Of a DNA stretch of 64,000 bases, positions 18,402 to 27,834 are shown piece by piece. The notes below the pieces were generated by a model that saw only the letters and a program-made list of their open reading frames with translations, was not told the DNA's origin and ran no database searches. This stretch comes from Mangrovivirga cuniculi. GTDB taxonomy: Bacteria; Bacteroidota; Bacteroidia; Cytophagales; Cyclobacteriaceae. A program made the position numbers and the translations under genes. Within the stretch, counting starts at the first letter, position 1, and each line of letters opens with the position of its first letter. The stretch spans positions 3,660,001 through 3,724,000 of the forward strand of contig NZ_CP028923.1 of assembly GCF_005166025.1 (NCBI RefSeq). Direction: 5' to 3'.

Positions 18402-19501
18402 GATCTAACTTCTCTTCCTTTCCATTCAGGGCTTTTACCTACCCCCCATTTTACAAGAACCGTAAAATTCAAGATAAATGAATAGAATTCAAACAATATC
18501 ACCGCTGAAATATAATAGAAAAATGCAATTTTTTTAAATGAAAACGGTAAACTACAATTATATAACATCTTGAGTACAATTCTTCCGGTTAACCAGGCAA
18601 ATGCTGAAACACCAAATCCGGAAATTAAAAGAGTGATGAAAATTAAAATCCATAAAGCTTCAGCCAGGTAAAAGATCAACCATCCCGGTGCTTCTGAAAC
18701 ACCTCCGAGCCACCATCGCAATCGCTGACTTACCAGTTCATCCCATCTTAATTTAGGTTGGGTGCGTGCAATAACCTGATTATTAGCAACCACTCCGGCT
18801 CTAATACCTGTTTTTTTTCTTACCAGGTAAAAAATGGCAGCATCTTCTGTATGTGAACGGTGAGTAGCCTCATACCCTCCGCTTTCTTTATACGCCTTAG
18901 CTGGCATCGCCATGTTGTTTCCATTTCCGGTTACCGGGACACCGATTCCCTGAACAGAAACTACCCTTCCCAAAGCCATAACCCAGTCCACTCTTTGTAA
19001 AGCACTTAAAAAAGAACTGACCACAGGCACAGTAGGAGCAATAACTATCTCATTGTGCTTAACTACCCTGGCTGCCATATTTTTTAACCATCCGGCATTC
19101 ATAATGCAATCAGCATCAGTAAATAAAAAAACTTCTCCCCTTGCCTGGTTAGCCAGATAATTTAATCCCTGTGCTTTATTATTTAAATGCTCAATAGTTG
19201 GATAATCACCACCAAACACCCTTACATTCTCATTTTCCTCATATCGCTGTAAAATTTCAGCTGTTTTATCGGTACTATTGTCATCACAAACCAGGATTTC
19301 AAATTTATCCCTTGGGTAAGCCTGGCTTAACAAGGAGTCAATGCATGAAGAAATATGATCTTCTTCATTTCTGGCCATTATCAATACTGAACAAAATGGC
19401 AGTACCTCCTCATCCGTTTTTTGCTTTTTGGATCTCAGATAGAGAAATATATACCAGAGAATAAAGTCAATCGTTAGTACTGTAATTACAAAATAGATCA
19501 T
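18398..19501 (-). CDS. Family 2 glycosyltransferase, membrane-bound
   Basis: Protein of 367 aa: an N-terminal membrane helix, a GT-A domain (PFCSVLIMARNEEDHI opening, metal-binding FTDADC, acceptor motif QRLRWWLGG), then two or three C-terminal transmembrane segments. It probably transfers a sugar at the cytoplasmic face of the inner membrane. It overlaps the polysaccharide deacetylase gene upstream and tatD downstream by 4 bp each. A second GT2 and a flippase-like protein lie in the same operon, so envelope glycolipid or polysaccharide synthesis is likely; the product is unknown. Confidence 0.88.
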   Translation of the reverse strand: MIYFVITVLTIDFILWYIFLYLRSKKQKTDEEVLPFCSVLIMARNEEDHISSCIDSLLSQAYPRDKFEILVCDDNSTDKTAEILQRYEENENVRVFGGDYPTIEHLNNKAQGLNYLANQARGEVFLFTDADCIMNAGWLKNMAARVVKHNEIVIAPTVPVVSSFLSALQRVDWVMALGRVVSVQGIGVPVTGNGNNMAMPAKAYKESGGYEATHRSHTEDAAIFYLVRKKTGIRAGVVANNQVIARTQPKLRWDELVSQRLRWWLGGVSEAPGWLIFYLAEALWILIFITLLISGFGVSAFAWLTGRIVLKMLYNCSLPFSFKKIAFFYYISAVILFEFYSFILNFTVLVKWGVGKSPEWKGREVRS

Positions 19502-20145
19502 CTGACAGACTTTAATAATTTAAACTGAAATCCCTCTGAAATACAATATTTAATGAATGGCTCCAAAGTAGACTTCATTAAAGCCTCTGCTTTTAATGAA
19601 TCATGAAATACGGCTATAGTCCCCGGCTGAAGATGCTTTTTTAGTTTTTTTAATATGACATCAGAATTTAACGAAGGCGAAAAGTCCCCACTTAAAAGCG
19701 ACCACAGAACCAAATCATATCCTTTAGACGAAATTTCTTTTATTTGCCTGGGTTTAATTCTACCATGAGGGGGTCTGAAGAGTAGATTATCATCATATCC
19801 ATTCTTCACCATTTCCTCCTTACAAAGTTGAATATCTTTATAATACTCTTCGTCTGTCAACTGAAACCCATTTTTATGGTGAAAAGTGTGATTTGCGACT
19901 AAGTGTCCATTATCAATTAATAATCTAAACACTTCAGGATGTTTTCTGACATTATCACCAACAAGAAAAAAAGTGGCTTTTATATGATATTTTTCGAGTA
20001 AATCCACAACCCATGGAGTTACTTCGGGAATTGGACCATCATCGAAAGTGAGATAAATATCTTTATTATCTGTATCTACCTGCCAAATACACCCGGGATA
20101 GACCTTCCTCATCCATTTCGGAGTATGATGCAGAAACACTGCCAT
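19498..20145 (-). CDS. Polysaccharide deacetylase (NodB domain)
   Basis: Protein of 215 aa, essentially a single NodB homology domain. The metal and catalytic motifs are present: TFDDGP (with the catalytic base Asp), NHTFHH (metal His), RPPHGR and VLWSLLSGD. No signal peptide is evident, so it may act in the cytoplasm or have an unusual topology. It removes N-acetyl groups from an amino-sugar-containing glycan by family inference. The start overlaps the phosphatase gene stop by 1 bp and the 3' end overlaps the GT2 gene by 4 bp. Confidence 0.9.
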   Translation of the reverse strand: MAVFLHHTPKWMRKVYPGCIWQVDTDNKDIYLTFDDGPIPEVTPWVVDLLEKYHIKATFFLVGDNVRKHPEVFRLLIDNGHLVANHTFHHKNGFQLTDEEYYKDIQLCKEEMVKNGYDDNLLFRPPHGRIKPRQIKEISSKGYDLVLWSLLSGDFSPSLNSDVILKKLKKHLQPGTIAVFHDSLKAEALMKSTLEPFIKYCISEGFQFKLLKSVR

Positions 20146-21370
20146 TATTTATTAAACTTAATACTCAGTAAGGTAATATCATCAGGAAAGCGTTGATTTT
20201 CCCTAAACCGATCAAGATTATTCATTAACACACCATGTACCACATCCGGAGTGTACTTGATATTATCCGATACAATTTCACTAACCCGTTCGATGCCCAT
20301 TTCTTCATCATTATTATTCCGGGCTTCGACCAATCCGTCGGTATAGGTAAATAAATAACTTTCTTTTATCCCTTCAATTATTCCATGGTTTAAAAAAGGA
20401 AGTTCTTCAAAGGCTCCTAAAAGGGTTGTACCTTTATCCAGATAAGAAACTTTCTTATTCTTTAAAATCATAGGGGGTTATGACCACAGTTTACATAAAC
20501 CAAATTGTCTTTTTCAAGATCTACTAATCCAATAAAAAAAGTAATAAAGTTCTGTCCGTTAGCGCTCTGGAAAATATGTAAATTAAGGTCATTAACAATT
20601 TCTTCAAGGTCTGTTGTTCTTCTGACCAAAGTTCTTAATGCAGCCTGGAAATTCGACATCAACAAAGCTGCAGGGACTCCTTTTCCACTCACATCTGCAA
20701 TACAGAAAATAAACTGATGATCATTAACAGTAGGAATGTAATCATAATAATCACCTCCAACATTTTGATGAGGGAGATAAAAAGCATTCATAATAACTTT
20801 ATCATCATGCCTTAGTTCATCGGGGAAGAGGTAGTGTTGAACATCCCTGGCAATTTCCAGTTCCCTTTTCATTGCCTGTCGTTTCAATTCTTTCCTGGCC
20901 AGTTTTTTATTTTCAATTGCCACCAGTAACAAATTAGCGAGTGTCTGGGTAAAACTAAAAACACCCTCACTCACATCACCTTCACCGGCAATCGTTGAAT
21001 CTCGTATATATAAAAGTGCAAGTAAATTTTCTTTATGCCGAACAGGAATCACCCAGTTAAACTGATCGAAAAATGGATTCTCGACTCCATTAACAAAGGT
21101 AGGCGCCACTAAATTCACATGGTGTATTGGCGGTTCTGATTCCAGGTCAGGGTTTTTAATTCCAAAGGAAGATTTAAGATTCCAATTATATTCATTAACA
21201 AAAAGAGCTAACCCGGAAAATCTCAGATTAACTCTTAAAGTAAATTCAAATATTTTATACAGGGATTTTTCAGGCAGGTTTTCATTTATCGCCTGCGTTA
21301 CCTCGAGCAAGGCCTGTAACTGAAGTTCTTTAAGGTCAAATTCGCTTTTTAATTTTTCGAGATCATCCAT
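20145..21370 (-). pseudogene. GAF-like / SpoIIE (PP2C-type) serine phosphatase, interrupted by a frameshift
   Basis: The first ORF (21370-20468) holds an N-terminal coiled segment, a GAF-like sensor region, then the PP2C_SIG start (IARDVQHYLFP, GGDYYDYI, ADVSGKGVPAALLMS), and stops right after CGHNPL. The second ORF (20471-20145) carries the rest (FTYTDGLVEARN, FPDDITLLSIKF). Adding one C to a C5 run (G-run 20473-20477 on the plus strand) gives CGHNPPMILKNKKVSYLDKG and one continuous protein of about 408 aa. Such proteins dephosphorylate anti-sigma-factor antagonists. As the sequence stands, the ORFs overlap as ATGA, so re-initiation or slippage could still yield both halves. Sequencing error is a strong alternative. 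Confidence 0.85.
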
Positions 21371-21374
21371 AAGA

Positions 21375-22613
21375 TCATTTTAACAGCGACTTAGGATCAA
21401 GCGCATCTCTAAGTCCGTTACCTAATAAATTAAATGCCAATACAAGCAAAGAAATCGCTATACCAGGCAATACGATCAGATGCCATGAGTTTGGAGTACC
21501 TATTGAGTCAAAGCCCTCACTGATCATAATACCCCATGATGGTGTTGGCGGTTGTACACTCAGTCCAAGAAAGCTAAGTCCTGCTTCCAGAATAATTGCA
21601 GCAGCAAAGTTAGAAGTTGCCAACACAACCAGTGACCCGACTAAGTTAGGTAAAATATGTTTAAAGATGATCCTTCTGTTCTTATATCCAAATGCTTGTG
21701 CGGCTTCTACAAACTGTTTTTCTTTCAATACTTTAAATTGTCCTCTTACAACCCTCGCTACTTCGACCCACATAGTAAGACCTACAGCAAGAAAAGCAAC
21801 CATTACACCCTTATTCTGAAGTCCCATACTTATGGCAATAACCAGCATAATACCAGGTATAGACCAAATCACTGAGAACATCCAGACAATAAAACTATCT
21901 ATTTTACCTCCAAAGTATCCGGCTATTGCTCCAAGAAAAACACCCAGAGTAAGAGATATCAATACAGCAAGAAAACCAATACCTAGCGAAATTCGCGTTC
22001 CATATAATAATCTTGAAAGCATATCTCTGCCGGATGAATCTGTACCGAGCCAATATGTTCTTGATTCTATCAGTTCGTCTTCGATAGTAGAGATCAGCTC
22101 TGATCTTGAAATGGTTTTGATCTCATTATTAATATTCACATACGTGATCGGATTAGTTGAATAATCAACATTTGATTCTCCGGGAAGTTTATCACTATCG
22201 CCTACAAACACAGGTGCTATTACATTTACCAATGAAAATCTTGACTCCTGCATGGAATCTCCGTAAGGCGTAACCACTATTTCATCACCTTCAATTCGGT
22301 AATCCTGAAGAGGTACTATGCGATATTCACTTTCCTGCCCCTGATAAAGAGCTTCCAAAAATCCTGCTTCATCAACTTTATGGTTCTTATGGATATGGAG
22401 AATATCAACTGTAAAAAAAGGTAATTGCTTTTTAATCTGCGGTGAACCCTGATTAGTCTGCGGCGTATTATCCGGAATTATCAGGTAGCCCAATACGGTG
22501 ATTAAAACTGCAACAATTATTATCACAACACCAAACATTGCCAAACCATTTGACTTCAGGTTTAAATAGGCATAATAGTATGGTGAATGATGTGAATTAT
22601 GATTTTCTGTCAT
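21375..22613 (-). CDS. ABC transporter permease, DppC/OppC type
   Basis: Protein of 412 aa: an N-terminal membrane helix, a long soluble insert (about residues 55-195, larger than in classic DppC), then the binding-protein-dependent transport domain with five helices and the EAA loop (VEAAQAFGYKNRRIIFKHILPNLVGSLVV). It ends in NLLGNGLRDALDPKSLLK, typical of peptide/nickel permeases. No ATPase, partner permease or binding protein is encoded nearby. It overlaps the upstream GT2 gene by 4 bp and is separated from the phosphatase gene by 4 bp. Confidence 0.92.
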   Translation of the reverse strand: MTENHNSHHSPYYYAYLNLKSNGLAMFGVVIIIVAVLITVLGYLIIPDNTPQTNQGSPQIKKQLPFFTVDILHIHKNHKVDEAGFLEALYQGQESEYRIVPLQDYRIEGDEIVVTPYGDSMQESRFSLVNVIAPVFVGDSDKLPGESNVDYSTNPITYVNINNEIKTISRSELISTIEDELIESRTYWLGTDSSGRDMLSRLLYGTRISLGIGFLAVLISLTLGVFLGAIAGYFGGKIDSFIVWMFSVIWSIPGIMLVIAISMGLQNKGVMVAFLAVGLTMWVEVARVVRGQFKVLKEKQFVEAAQAFGYKNRRIIFKHILPNLVGSLVVLATSNFAAAIILEAGLSFLGLSVQPPTPSWGIMISEGFDSIGTPNSWHLIVLPGIAISLLVLAFNLLGNGLRDALDPKSLLK

Positions 22614-23803
22614 TTCCTGTCTAAATTAGAAAATTCCGGATTTCCCATTTCCCAAACTCCGGAATTATCAGCTTTTCTATCCTTCCAGCTAAATCCTTTA
22701 AACAAGGATAGCATACCAAAAAAAACTGAATACAGCGGATAAAACACCGCCAGTAAAAGTATTCTTGAAAAGTAAAACGATTTTCCGAAGAATGAAAAGA
22801 CTCGCTTTAAAAACACTACCTCGCAAATCGTTTTAACCATCAGTGACAAAAGTACAATAAGTGAATTATAAAAGACAAAATTTAACGCTATTAATATTAA
22901 ACTGATTAACACAAGAACATACATCAGAAAGATAATTCCCCCGCTTATTCTTACTCCGATTGGCTGTTTACCTGTTTTCCATTTTCCTGCCCAGCGTATT
23001 CTCTGATGATAAAATTGTTTTAAATCATTTAAAGGATCAGTTTTTACTATTGAATCGCGATCATAATTATATTCAATAGCACCAGCTCCATATTTTTCGT
23101 AGATATATTGCATTAAAAATATATCATCCCCACTAGCCAGCTCCATTTTCATACCTTCTTCAAGAGCTGATAAATAAACACTCTTTTCGAACATCAAATT
23201 TGCAGCATTGCACATAATCGGGTTCCCATCACCTAATGTTGACATTGTTACACCTTGTAATGCTGCGAATTCATAAGTCTGAAAATCTTCAAGAATTCCC
23301 CCTCGCTGGTTCATCCATACCGGTCCGACTATTAGCTTTAGATTTTCTTGTTCGACAAATTTACTAGCCATGCTACCCAACCAATTCGGTCCAAATGTAC
23401 AATCCGCATCCGTGGTGATAATCACTGTTCCTTGTTCACTATAATTAACAGCATTTCTTACTGCTTCTTTCTTTCCGAATCCTGATTTTAAATTTAATAA
23501 CTCTGCATCAACATCTGTCTTTCCAACCCAGTTGGATACTATGTTATAACTCTCATCATCAGAATGATCGTTGATCAATAATACTTTAAAGTTAAGTGAA
23601 TCAGTCTCTAAATGATCAATACAGTTTAATAGTTCAGGAAGGTTTTTTTCTTCATTTCTGAAGGGAATAATCAATGTTAGAGGGGCATCAAATGAAGATT
23701 TTTTCTCTTTTTTTACGTGGTTAATATATTTTAAGGACCTGATAAGGGAAAAGGAATACAATGATACTATCCCAAGAGTGATGAAATAAATTATCATTTC
23801 CAT
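22610..23803 (-). CDS. Family 2 glycosyltransferase, membrane-bound
   Basis: Protein of 397 aa with an N-terminal helix, a GT-A domain (LTLIIPFRNEEKNL, TTDADCTFGPNWL for nucleotide-sugar/metal binding, QRIRWAGKWK acceptor motif) and about four C-terminal helices. The layout is like that of the GT2 at 18398-19501, though the sequences are clearly different. It overlaps the flippase-like gene upstream by 10 bp and the permease gene downstream by 4 bp, so the operon is tightly coupled. Confidence 0.88.
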   Translation of the reverse strand: MEMIIYFITLGIVSLYSFSLIRSLKYINHVKKEKKSSFDAPLTLIIPFRNEEKNLPELLNCIDHLETDSLNFKVLLINDHSDDESYNIVSNWVGKTDVDAELLNLKSGFGKKEAVRNAVNYSEQGTVIITTDADCTFGPNWLGSMASKFVEQENLKLIVGPVWMNQRGGILEDFQTYEFAALQGVTMSTLGDGNPIMCNAANLMFEKSVYLSALEEGMKMELASGDDIFLMQYIYEKYGAGAIEYNYDRDSIVKTDPLNDLKQFYHQRIRWAGKWKTGKQPIGVRISGGIIFLMYVLVLISLILIALNFVFYNSLIVLLSLMVKTICEVVFLKRVFSFFGKSFYFSRILLLAVFYPLYSVFFGMLSLFKGFSWKDRKADNSGVWEMGNPEFSNLDRK

Positions 23804-24669
23804 ACAACCTCCCTGTTTTTATGTATCCAGAAGCATAAGGAAGTCATTACATTATTGGAAAACCAGACTATAAACACTGCTGTAGTAATCAATATCACTT
23901 CATTAGAAACAGCATCAAATATATATAAAGCACTGATTTCTCTTACTCCTACCTCACCAATCCAGTGAAAAACAGGAATAATTGATCTCAGAAAAAGAAC
24001 TAAACTCATTCCGGTAATTATCTCTAAATTACTATGAGGTAATCCCAAGGCTTTAAATGCTAATACAAATTGAAATAGGATCAATAAAAACCGAATCGCA
24101 TGAAAAGAAGAAATTTTCAAAATCATGGGAAATGAAAATATATCTTTATCTAATTTCCTGATAAAGAAAATGATTCCTGTGGAGATTAAAATACCGGAAA
24201 TTATTATAATCCACCAATTATTAAACAAGACTGGATATTTATTGATTCCAATAAAAAATAAGGAACAAACACCAAACAGGGAGGAAACTATTCCGGCACT
24301 TAATTTAAGTGTCGTCCAGGCGGCAACATTGGCTTTAGCTTTTATTGCAGAAGGCAAATAACGTTGTCTCCCAATTATTTCTCCCGGTGAGGCTAACATA
24401 AAACGAAACAGCAAACCATTTAATGTACTCTTCCATGCGGTAGAAAAATCAATATTCAGAGCGGCACGCAATCTAATGGCTTCTATTCCCCAGGTAATTG
24501 GTGACAATACCAGTAATAAAAAGATATAGGAAACACCTGCAAGTTGAAATGTAAAGGAGCTTATTGAAGTCTCAGCAATTTTAAAATAAGCCGCTGCAAT
24601 CAGAGCTACTAAAGAAATAATATTTAGTGCCTGATTGAATTGCCTTGATTTCAAAAAGGTAAAGCTCAT
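23794..24669 (-). CDS. Flippase-like membrane protein (lysylphosphatidylglycerol synthase TM-region family)
   Basis: Polytopic membrane protein of 291 aa with about eight hydrophobic segments. The segment [13 protein letters not shown] and the later [17 protein letters not shown] resemble the conserved GE and G-x-REA-type motifs of the UPF0104/LPG-synthase transmembrane domain. There is no soluble aminoacyl-transferase domain, so it is more likely a lipid-linked glycan flippase or unknown transporter than an LPG synthase. It is the first gene of the eight-gene minus-strand operon and is divergent from ruvC with only 21 bp between starts. Confidence 0.75.
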   Translation of the reverse strand: MSFTFLKSRQFNQALNIISLVALIAAAYFKIAETSISSFTFQLAGVSYIFLLLVLSPITWGIEAIRLRAALNIDFSTAWKSTLNGLLFRFMLASPGEIIGRQRYLPSAIKAKANVAAWTTLKLSAGIVSSLFGVCSLFFIGINKYPVLFNNWWIIIISGILISTGIIFFIRKLDKDIFSFPMILKISSFHAIRFLLILFQFVLAFKALGLPHSNLEIITGMSLVLFLRSIIPVFHWIGEVGVREISALYIFDAVSNEVILITTAVFIVWFSNNVMTSLCFWIHKNREVVWK

Positions 24670-24690
24670 AAGAATGTTTATCTTGCAGTA

Positions 24691-25257
24691 ATGGTAAAAA
24701 TCAATACAAATCCTAAAAAGGAAAGTATTATCCTTGGTCTCGATCCGGGTACCCAGGTAATGGGATACGGACTAATCGAAGTTAAAAATACACAAATCCG
24801 ATTAATTCAATATGGTGTTATCCATTTAAAGAAATATTCAAGTCACGAATTGAAATTAAAAAAGATTTTTGACCGGATCACATCTCTGATTGATGATTAC
24901 TTACCTGACGAAGTCGCTCTCGAGGCTCCTTTTTATGGAAAGAATGTTCAGTCAATGTTAAAACTTGGCCGTGCCCAGGGTGTTGCTATGGCTGCAGCGT
25001 TAAACCGGGATATTCCGATTTTTGAGTATTCACCAAAGAAAATCAAACAATCGGTAACCGGAAATGGAAATGCTTCCAAGGAACAAGTAGCCTCAATGCT
25101 TCAACAATTATTAAAATTTGATCATACCGAAAAACTTCTCGATGCGACTGATGCTTTAGGCGTGGCCTTATGTCATCATTACCAGGATGGAGTGGTGACC
25201 AGTTCTCCAAAATCATGGAAAGCATTTATTAATGAGAATCCCGGGAGAGCAAAATAA
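24691..25257 (+). CDS. ruvC: Holliday junction resolvase RuvC
   Basis: Endonuclease of 188 aa that cuts Holliday junctions with RuvAB in recombinational repair. All four acidic catalytic residues are visible: Asp18 (GLDPG), Glu78 (ALEAPF), Asp151 and Asp154 ([12 protein letters not shown]). The motif [17 protein letters not shown] is typical. The C-terminus has a short extension after the core. It is divergent from the flippase operon; TTTATCTTG 15-20 bp upstream is near the -7 consensus. It is followed by repeat cluster A. Confidence 0.96.
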   Translation: MVKINTNPKKESIILGLDPGTQVMGYGLIEVKNTQIRLIQYGVIHLKKYSSHELKLKKIFDRITSLIDDYLPDEVALEAPFYGKNVQSMLKLGRAQGVAMAAALNRDIPIFEYSPKKIKQSVTGNGNASKEQVASMLQQLLKFDHTEKLLDATDALGVALCHHYQDGVVTSSPKSWKAFINENPGRAK

Positions 25258-25919
25258 AAATGGTCAACACTAATCAGGGATGCTCAATTCACATTTATTA
25301 AATAAAAACCAATAACCATTAACTTATCTGCTAACTGCTGTCTTGGTTCTTGTTTCCACGAACCGGTTTTCGGATCTAAGATCCTAAATTATCTATAGTT
25401 CCAGATGCGCTTCGCTAACATCTTGAACAGCATCATAAGGGCACCAGCGAGACGCTGGAGCCAGGAGCAATTTTATTAAATGATGCAAATTATAATTTCT
25501 ACGCCCTGGTCGTGTCCTCGCGAACCGGTTGAGACTTTTGTTAACTAATAACCAATAATTCAATCTCTATTAACTTAATTCCTAATAACTCAATAATCAA
25601 TAACCTATTAACAAACTACCGCCCTGGTTCGTGTCTCCACGAATCAGTTGTAACGGATCTAAGATCCTAAAGTATTTCAACCTCGAGATGCGCTTCGCTA
25701 ACATCTCGAAGAGCAGTATAATTGCGTCAGCTTTTCCCCATGACGATCTCCTACCGTCGATATCAGGGTCTAAGGATCTGTGTACTCTATGCGTTCCCCT
25801 TGACGACTTCCTTTCAGTCCTTGTCAGGGTCAAAGGATTTGCGGAGTGTTATATTTTTTAATCGAGTCCAGCATATCAATAACTTAATAACCCAATCTCT
25901 AATAACTTATCACAAATAA
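25258..25919 (-). repeat. Hairpin-module repeat cluster A (minus orientation)
   Basis: Intergenic, no believable gene, between convergent ruvC and hit. Read on the minus strand it holds, in order: an AT-rich TTATT array, CTTGACTCGATT, ACTCCGCAAATCC, a CCCTGAC hairpin (25796-25829), a second CCCTGA hairpin (25736-25768), a half AATTGC module, an AGATGTTAGCGAAGCGCATCT hairpin (about 25687-25707), GGATCTTAGATCC (about 25655-25667), and a GGTTCGTG-GAGA-CACGAACC-type hairpin (about 25625-25647), then more TTATT arrays. A second, diverged series lies at about 25340-25560 and includes a GGCACCAGCG/CGCTGG hairpin. Clusters B-F carry the same modules on the plus strand. Confidence 0.85.
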
Positions 25920-25948
25920 AAAACCGGGCTGTTTATACAACCCGGTTT
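25914..25948 (-). terminator. Terminator of the greA-hit unit
   Basis: An 8-bp stem (AAACCGGG/CCCGGTTT, 25921-25948) is extended by weaker pairs. On the minus strand it is followed by a run of seven T. It lies 21 bp past the hit stop codon. Confidence 0.85.
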
Positions 25949-25969
25949 TAATTTTAAAATATTTTATTT

Positions 25970-26362
25970 TTACAATTCGTTTTTGATCTTCTCAGCCATT
26001 TCAGCAAGCTCATCATTTGAAGGCTCTAATTTGGGCCTGGAGAAATTAATATCCCCCATTGAATTCATCGGTACCAGGTGCACGTGAACGTGTGGAACTT
26101 CCAGTCCGATCACTGCAACACCAATTCGTTTACACTCAACAGCCTTTTTGAGGCCTTCAGCTACTTTCTTAGCAAAAAGCATCAGTCCCGAATATGTCTC
26201 ATCATCAAGATCAAAAATATAATCTACCTCCTCTTTAGGAACCACCAGCAAATGCCCGTGAACCAAAGGCTGAATATCCAGAAAAGCGATATAGTTATCA
26301 TCCTCAGCAACAATATGGCCGGGAATTTCTCTGTTTATGATCTTTGTAAATATTGATGACAT
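25970..26362 (-). CDS. HIT family (histidine triad) protein
   Basis: Protein of 130 aa: a nucleotide hydrolase or transferase of the HINT/Fhit-like superfamily. The histidine triad is intact as HVHVHLVP with His91, His93 and His95, and an upstream GHLLVVPK motif is present. It probably hydrolyses nucleoside phosphoramidates or similar. It starts 4 bp after the greA stop, so it is co-transcribed with greA, an arrangement common in Bacteroidota. Confidence 0.94.
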   Translation of the reverse strand: MSSIFTKIINREIPGHIVAEDDNYIAFLDIQPLVHGHLLVVPKEEVDYIFDLDDETYSGLMLFAKKVAEGLKKAVECKRIGVAVIGLEVPHVHVHLVPMNSMGDINFSRPKLEPSNDELAEMAEKIKNEL

Positions 26363-26366
26363 GCTA

Positions 26367-26840
26367 TTAAATACTGATATCTAATATTTCAAATTCTATT
26401 TTTCCTGCAGGAGCTTCTACGATAGCAGTTTCTCCGACTTTCTTTCCTAATATACCTTTTCCGATCGGTGATTGCACAGAAATCTTTCCTTCTTTAAGGT
26501 TAGCCTCCTCTTCTGAAACAAGCATATACGTTACTTCCATGCCGTTCTTTTTGTTCTTTAGTTTTACTTTGGCAAGTAAGGACACTTTTGAAGTATCAAT
26601 CTTGGTTTCATCAAGTAATCTGGCATTAGCAACAAGGTTCTCGAGCTGTGAAATTTTCATTTCCAACAATCCCTGAGCATCTTTAGCTGCGTCATACTCT
26701 GCATTTTCACTCAAATCTCCCTTATCCCTGGCTTCAGCGATTTGCTTGGAAATATCTGATCTCCCTTTGGTTTTAAGGTGTTCCAATTCACTTTTAATAC
26801 GCTGTAAACCCTCTTTAGTATAGTAAGATACTTTTGACAT
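26367..26840 (-). CDS. greA: Transcription elongation factor GreA
   Basis: Factor of 157 aa that rescues backtracked RNA polymerase by stimulating transcript cleavage. The N-terminal coiled coil carries the tip motif DKGDLSENAEYDAAK with the acidic residues needed for cleavage. The C-terminal FKBP-like domain contains SPIGKGILGKKVGE. Length and layout are standard. A -7-like element TATCTTTG (minus strand, 26952-26959) lies about 110 bp upstream. It forms an operon with hit. Confidence 0.96.
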   Translation of the reverse strand: MSKVSYYTKEGLQRIKSELEHLKTKGRSDISKQIAEARDKGDLSENAEYDAAKDAQGLLEMKISQLENLVANARLLDETKIDTSKVSLLAKVKLKNKKNGMEVTYMLVSEEEANLKEGKISVQSPIGKGILGKKVGETAIVEAPAGKIEFEILDISI

Positions 26841-26951
26841 AACTCTTTAAATATTTTTTGAATTTTTTCTTCGGCTTTGACAATAAAAATAACGGAACTG
26901 GAAAGAGCCCCGTTAAATTGAATTTGGTGTTTTATTTCATCAAACTCTAGA

Positions 26952-26959
26952 CAAAGATA
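26952..26959 (-). promoter_or_regulatory. Candidate -7 element for greA-hit
   Basis: TATCTTTG on the minus strand matches the Bacteroidota -7 form TAnnTTTG. No good -33 TTTG is seen at the expected distance. The predicted leader to greA is about 105 nt, and no ORF occupies it. Confidence 0.4.
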
Positions 26960-26996
26960 ATCAAAATACGGAAAATAGTAAAGTCTAGAGCCTTTC

Positions 26997-27830
26997 TTAT
27001 TTACCAAGTAGCTCAGGATACAGCTCTTTGATCTGCTCTTCTAGTTCAGGATCCATCTTTGCAAGGAACAACGAACGCACCTCCTTAAATTGCTCAGCAT
27101 TTAGGCCAATCGCTCCTCTGAGATCTGCTTTATAAAGGTTGGCCTGAGCGAAATCAGCCCCGGTAAGATAGGCCTCCCTCAAATCAGACTCCATTAAAAA
27201 CCCATTATTGAAATCTGCTTTGATTAAAAATGCTCCCCGGAAATTAGCTTTGATCATAAAAGCATCTTTAAATATTGCCCCGGAAGCATAAGCTTTCTGA
27301 AGGTTTGCCTGGTTAAGATTAGCATTTTCAAAATCTGTCTGGTTCAACCGGGCATTTTCAAGGTTAGATTCAATAAGCTTCGACCCTGAAAGATTTGAGT
27401 TATTTAAATTACTACCTTTTAAAATTACGTAATTCAGATTCGTTCTTGCAAGGTGAGTATTAACCAGGTTAATATTGTAAATCTTATGCCTGTTTAGTCT
27501 TTTGATATTACCTACTGTCCTGAAGGCTGCTTCATCAGATTCCCACAGTCTGAAATCATCTATTTCATCTTTATAAGTTTTGATTCTCTGGCGCTCCTCC
27601 CCCTTCTGATTTAACCAATAAAGCAGAATACCAATTATTGCTAGGTCAAACAGCATACCGTGAGCCTCAGCAAGAATAGCTTCTCTAAAAGCATCAGGAT
27701 GAGTCAGGTAGTAATCAAAACTTAAAAGAAACACCACAAGAGAAGCTCCGAGTAACACCAATGAAGCTGTTAAAATCGGATTTTCAGGGATCCGCTTAAT
27801 ACGGGTAAATATATTTTTAAATTTTTCCAA
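26997..27830 (-). CDS. Pentapeptide-repeat membrane protein
   Basis: Protein of 277 aa. Two N-terminal hydrophobic helices (about residues 18-40 and 56-76) are followed by a pentapeptide-repeat region (about residues 120-245) of A(N/D)LxX type, for example NLNNSNLSGSKL and ADFAQANLYKADLRGA, which should fold as a right-handed quadrilateral beta-helix on the cytoplasmic side. Function unknown; the family includes gyrase-protecting Qnr/MfpA proteins, but those have no membrane helices, so I do not infer resistance. It lies 4 bp downstream of the dehydrogenase gene. Confidence 0.88.
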   Translation of the reverse strand: MEKFKNIFTRIKRIPENPILTASLVLLGASLVVFLLSFDYYLTHPDAFREAILAEAHGMLFDLAIIGILLYWLNQKGEERQRIKTYKDEIDDFRLWESDEAAFRTVGNIKRLNRHKIYNINLVNTHLARTNLNYVILKGSNLNNSNLSGSKLIESNLENARLNQTDFENANLNQANLQKAYASGAIFKDAFMIKANFRGAFLIKADFNNGFLMESDLREAYLTGADFAQANLYKADLRGAIGLNAEQFKEVRSLFLAKMDPELEEQIKELYPELLGK

Positions 27831-27834
27831 AAAG

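Noticed and set aside
25597-25861. Overlapping 76-78-aa ORFs on both strands in cluster A
   Set aside because: They lie over the CCCTGAC and GGTTCGTG hairpins and have no family resemblance.
26997-27830. Quinolone-resistance (Qnr-like) pentapeptide protein
   Set aside because: It has two membrane helices and a short repeat region, unlike soluble Qnr/MfpA proteins; neighbours give no support.
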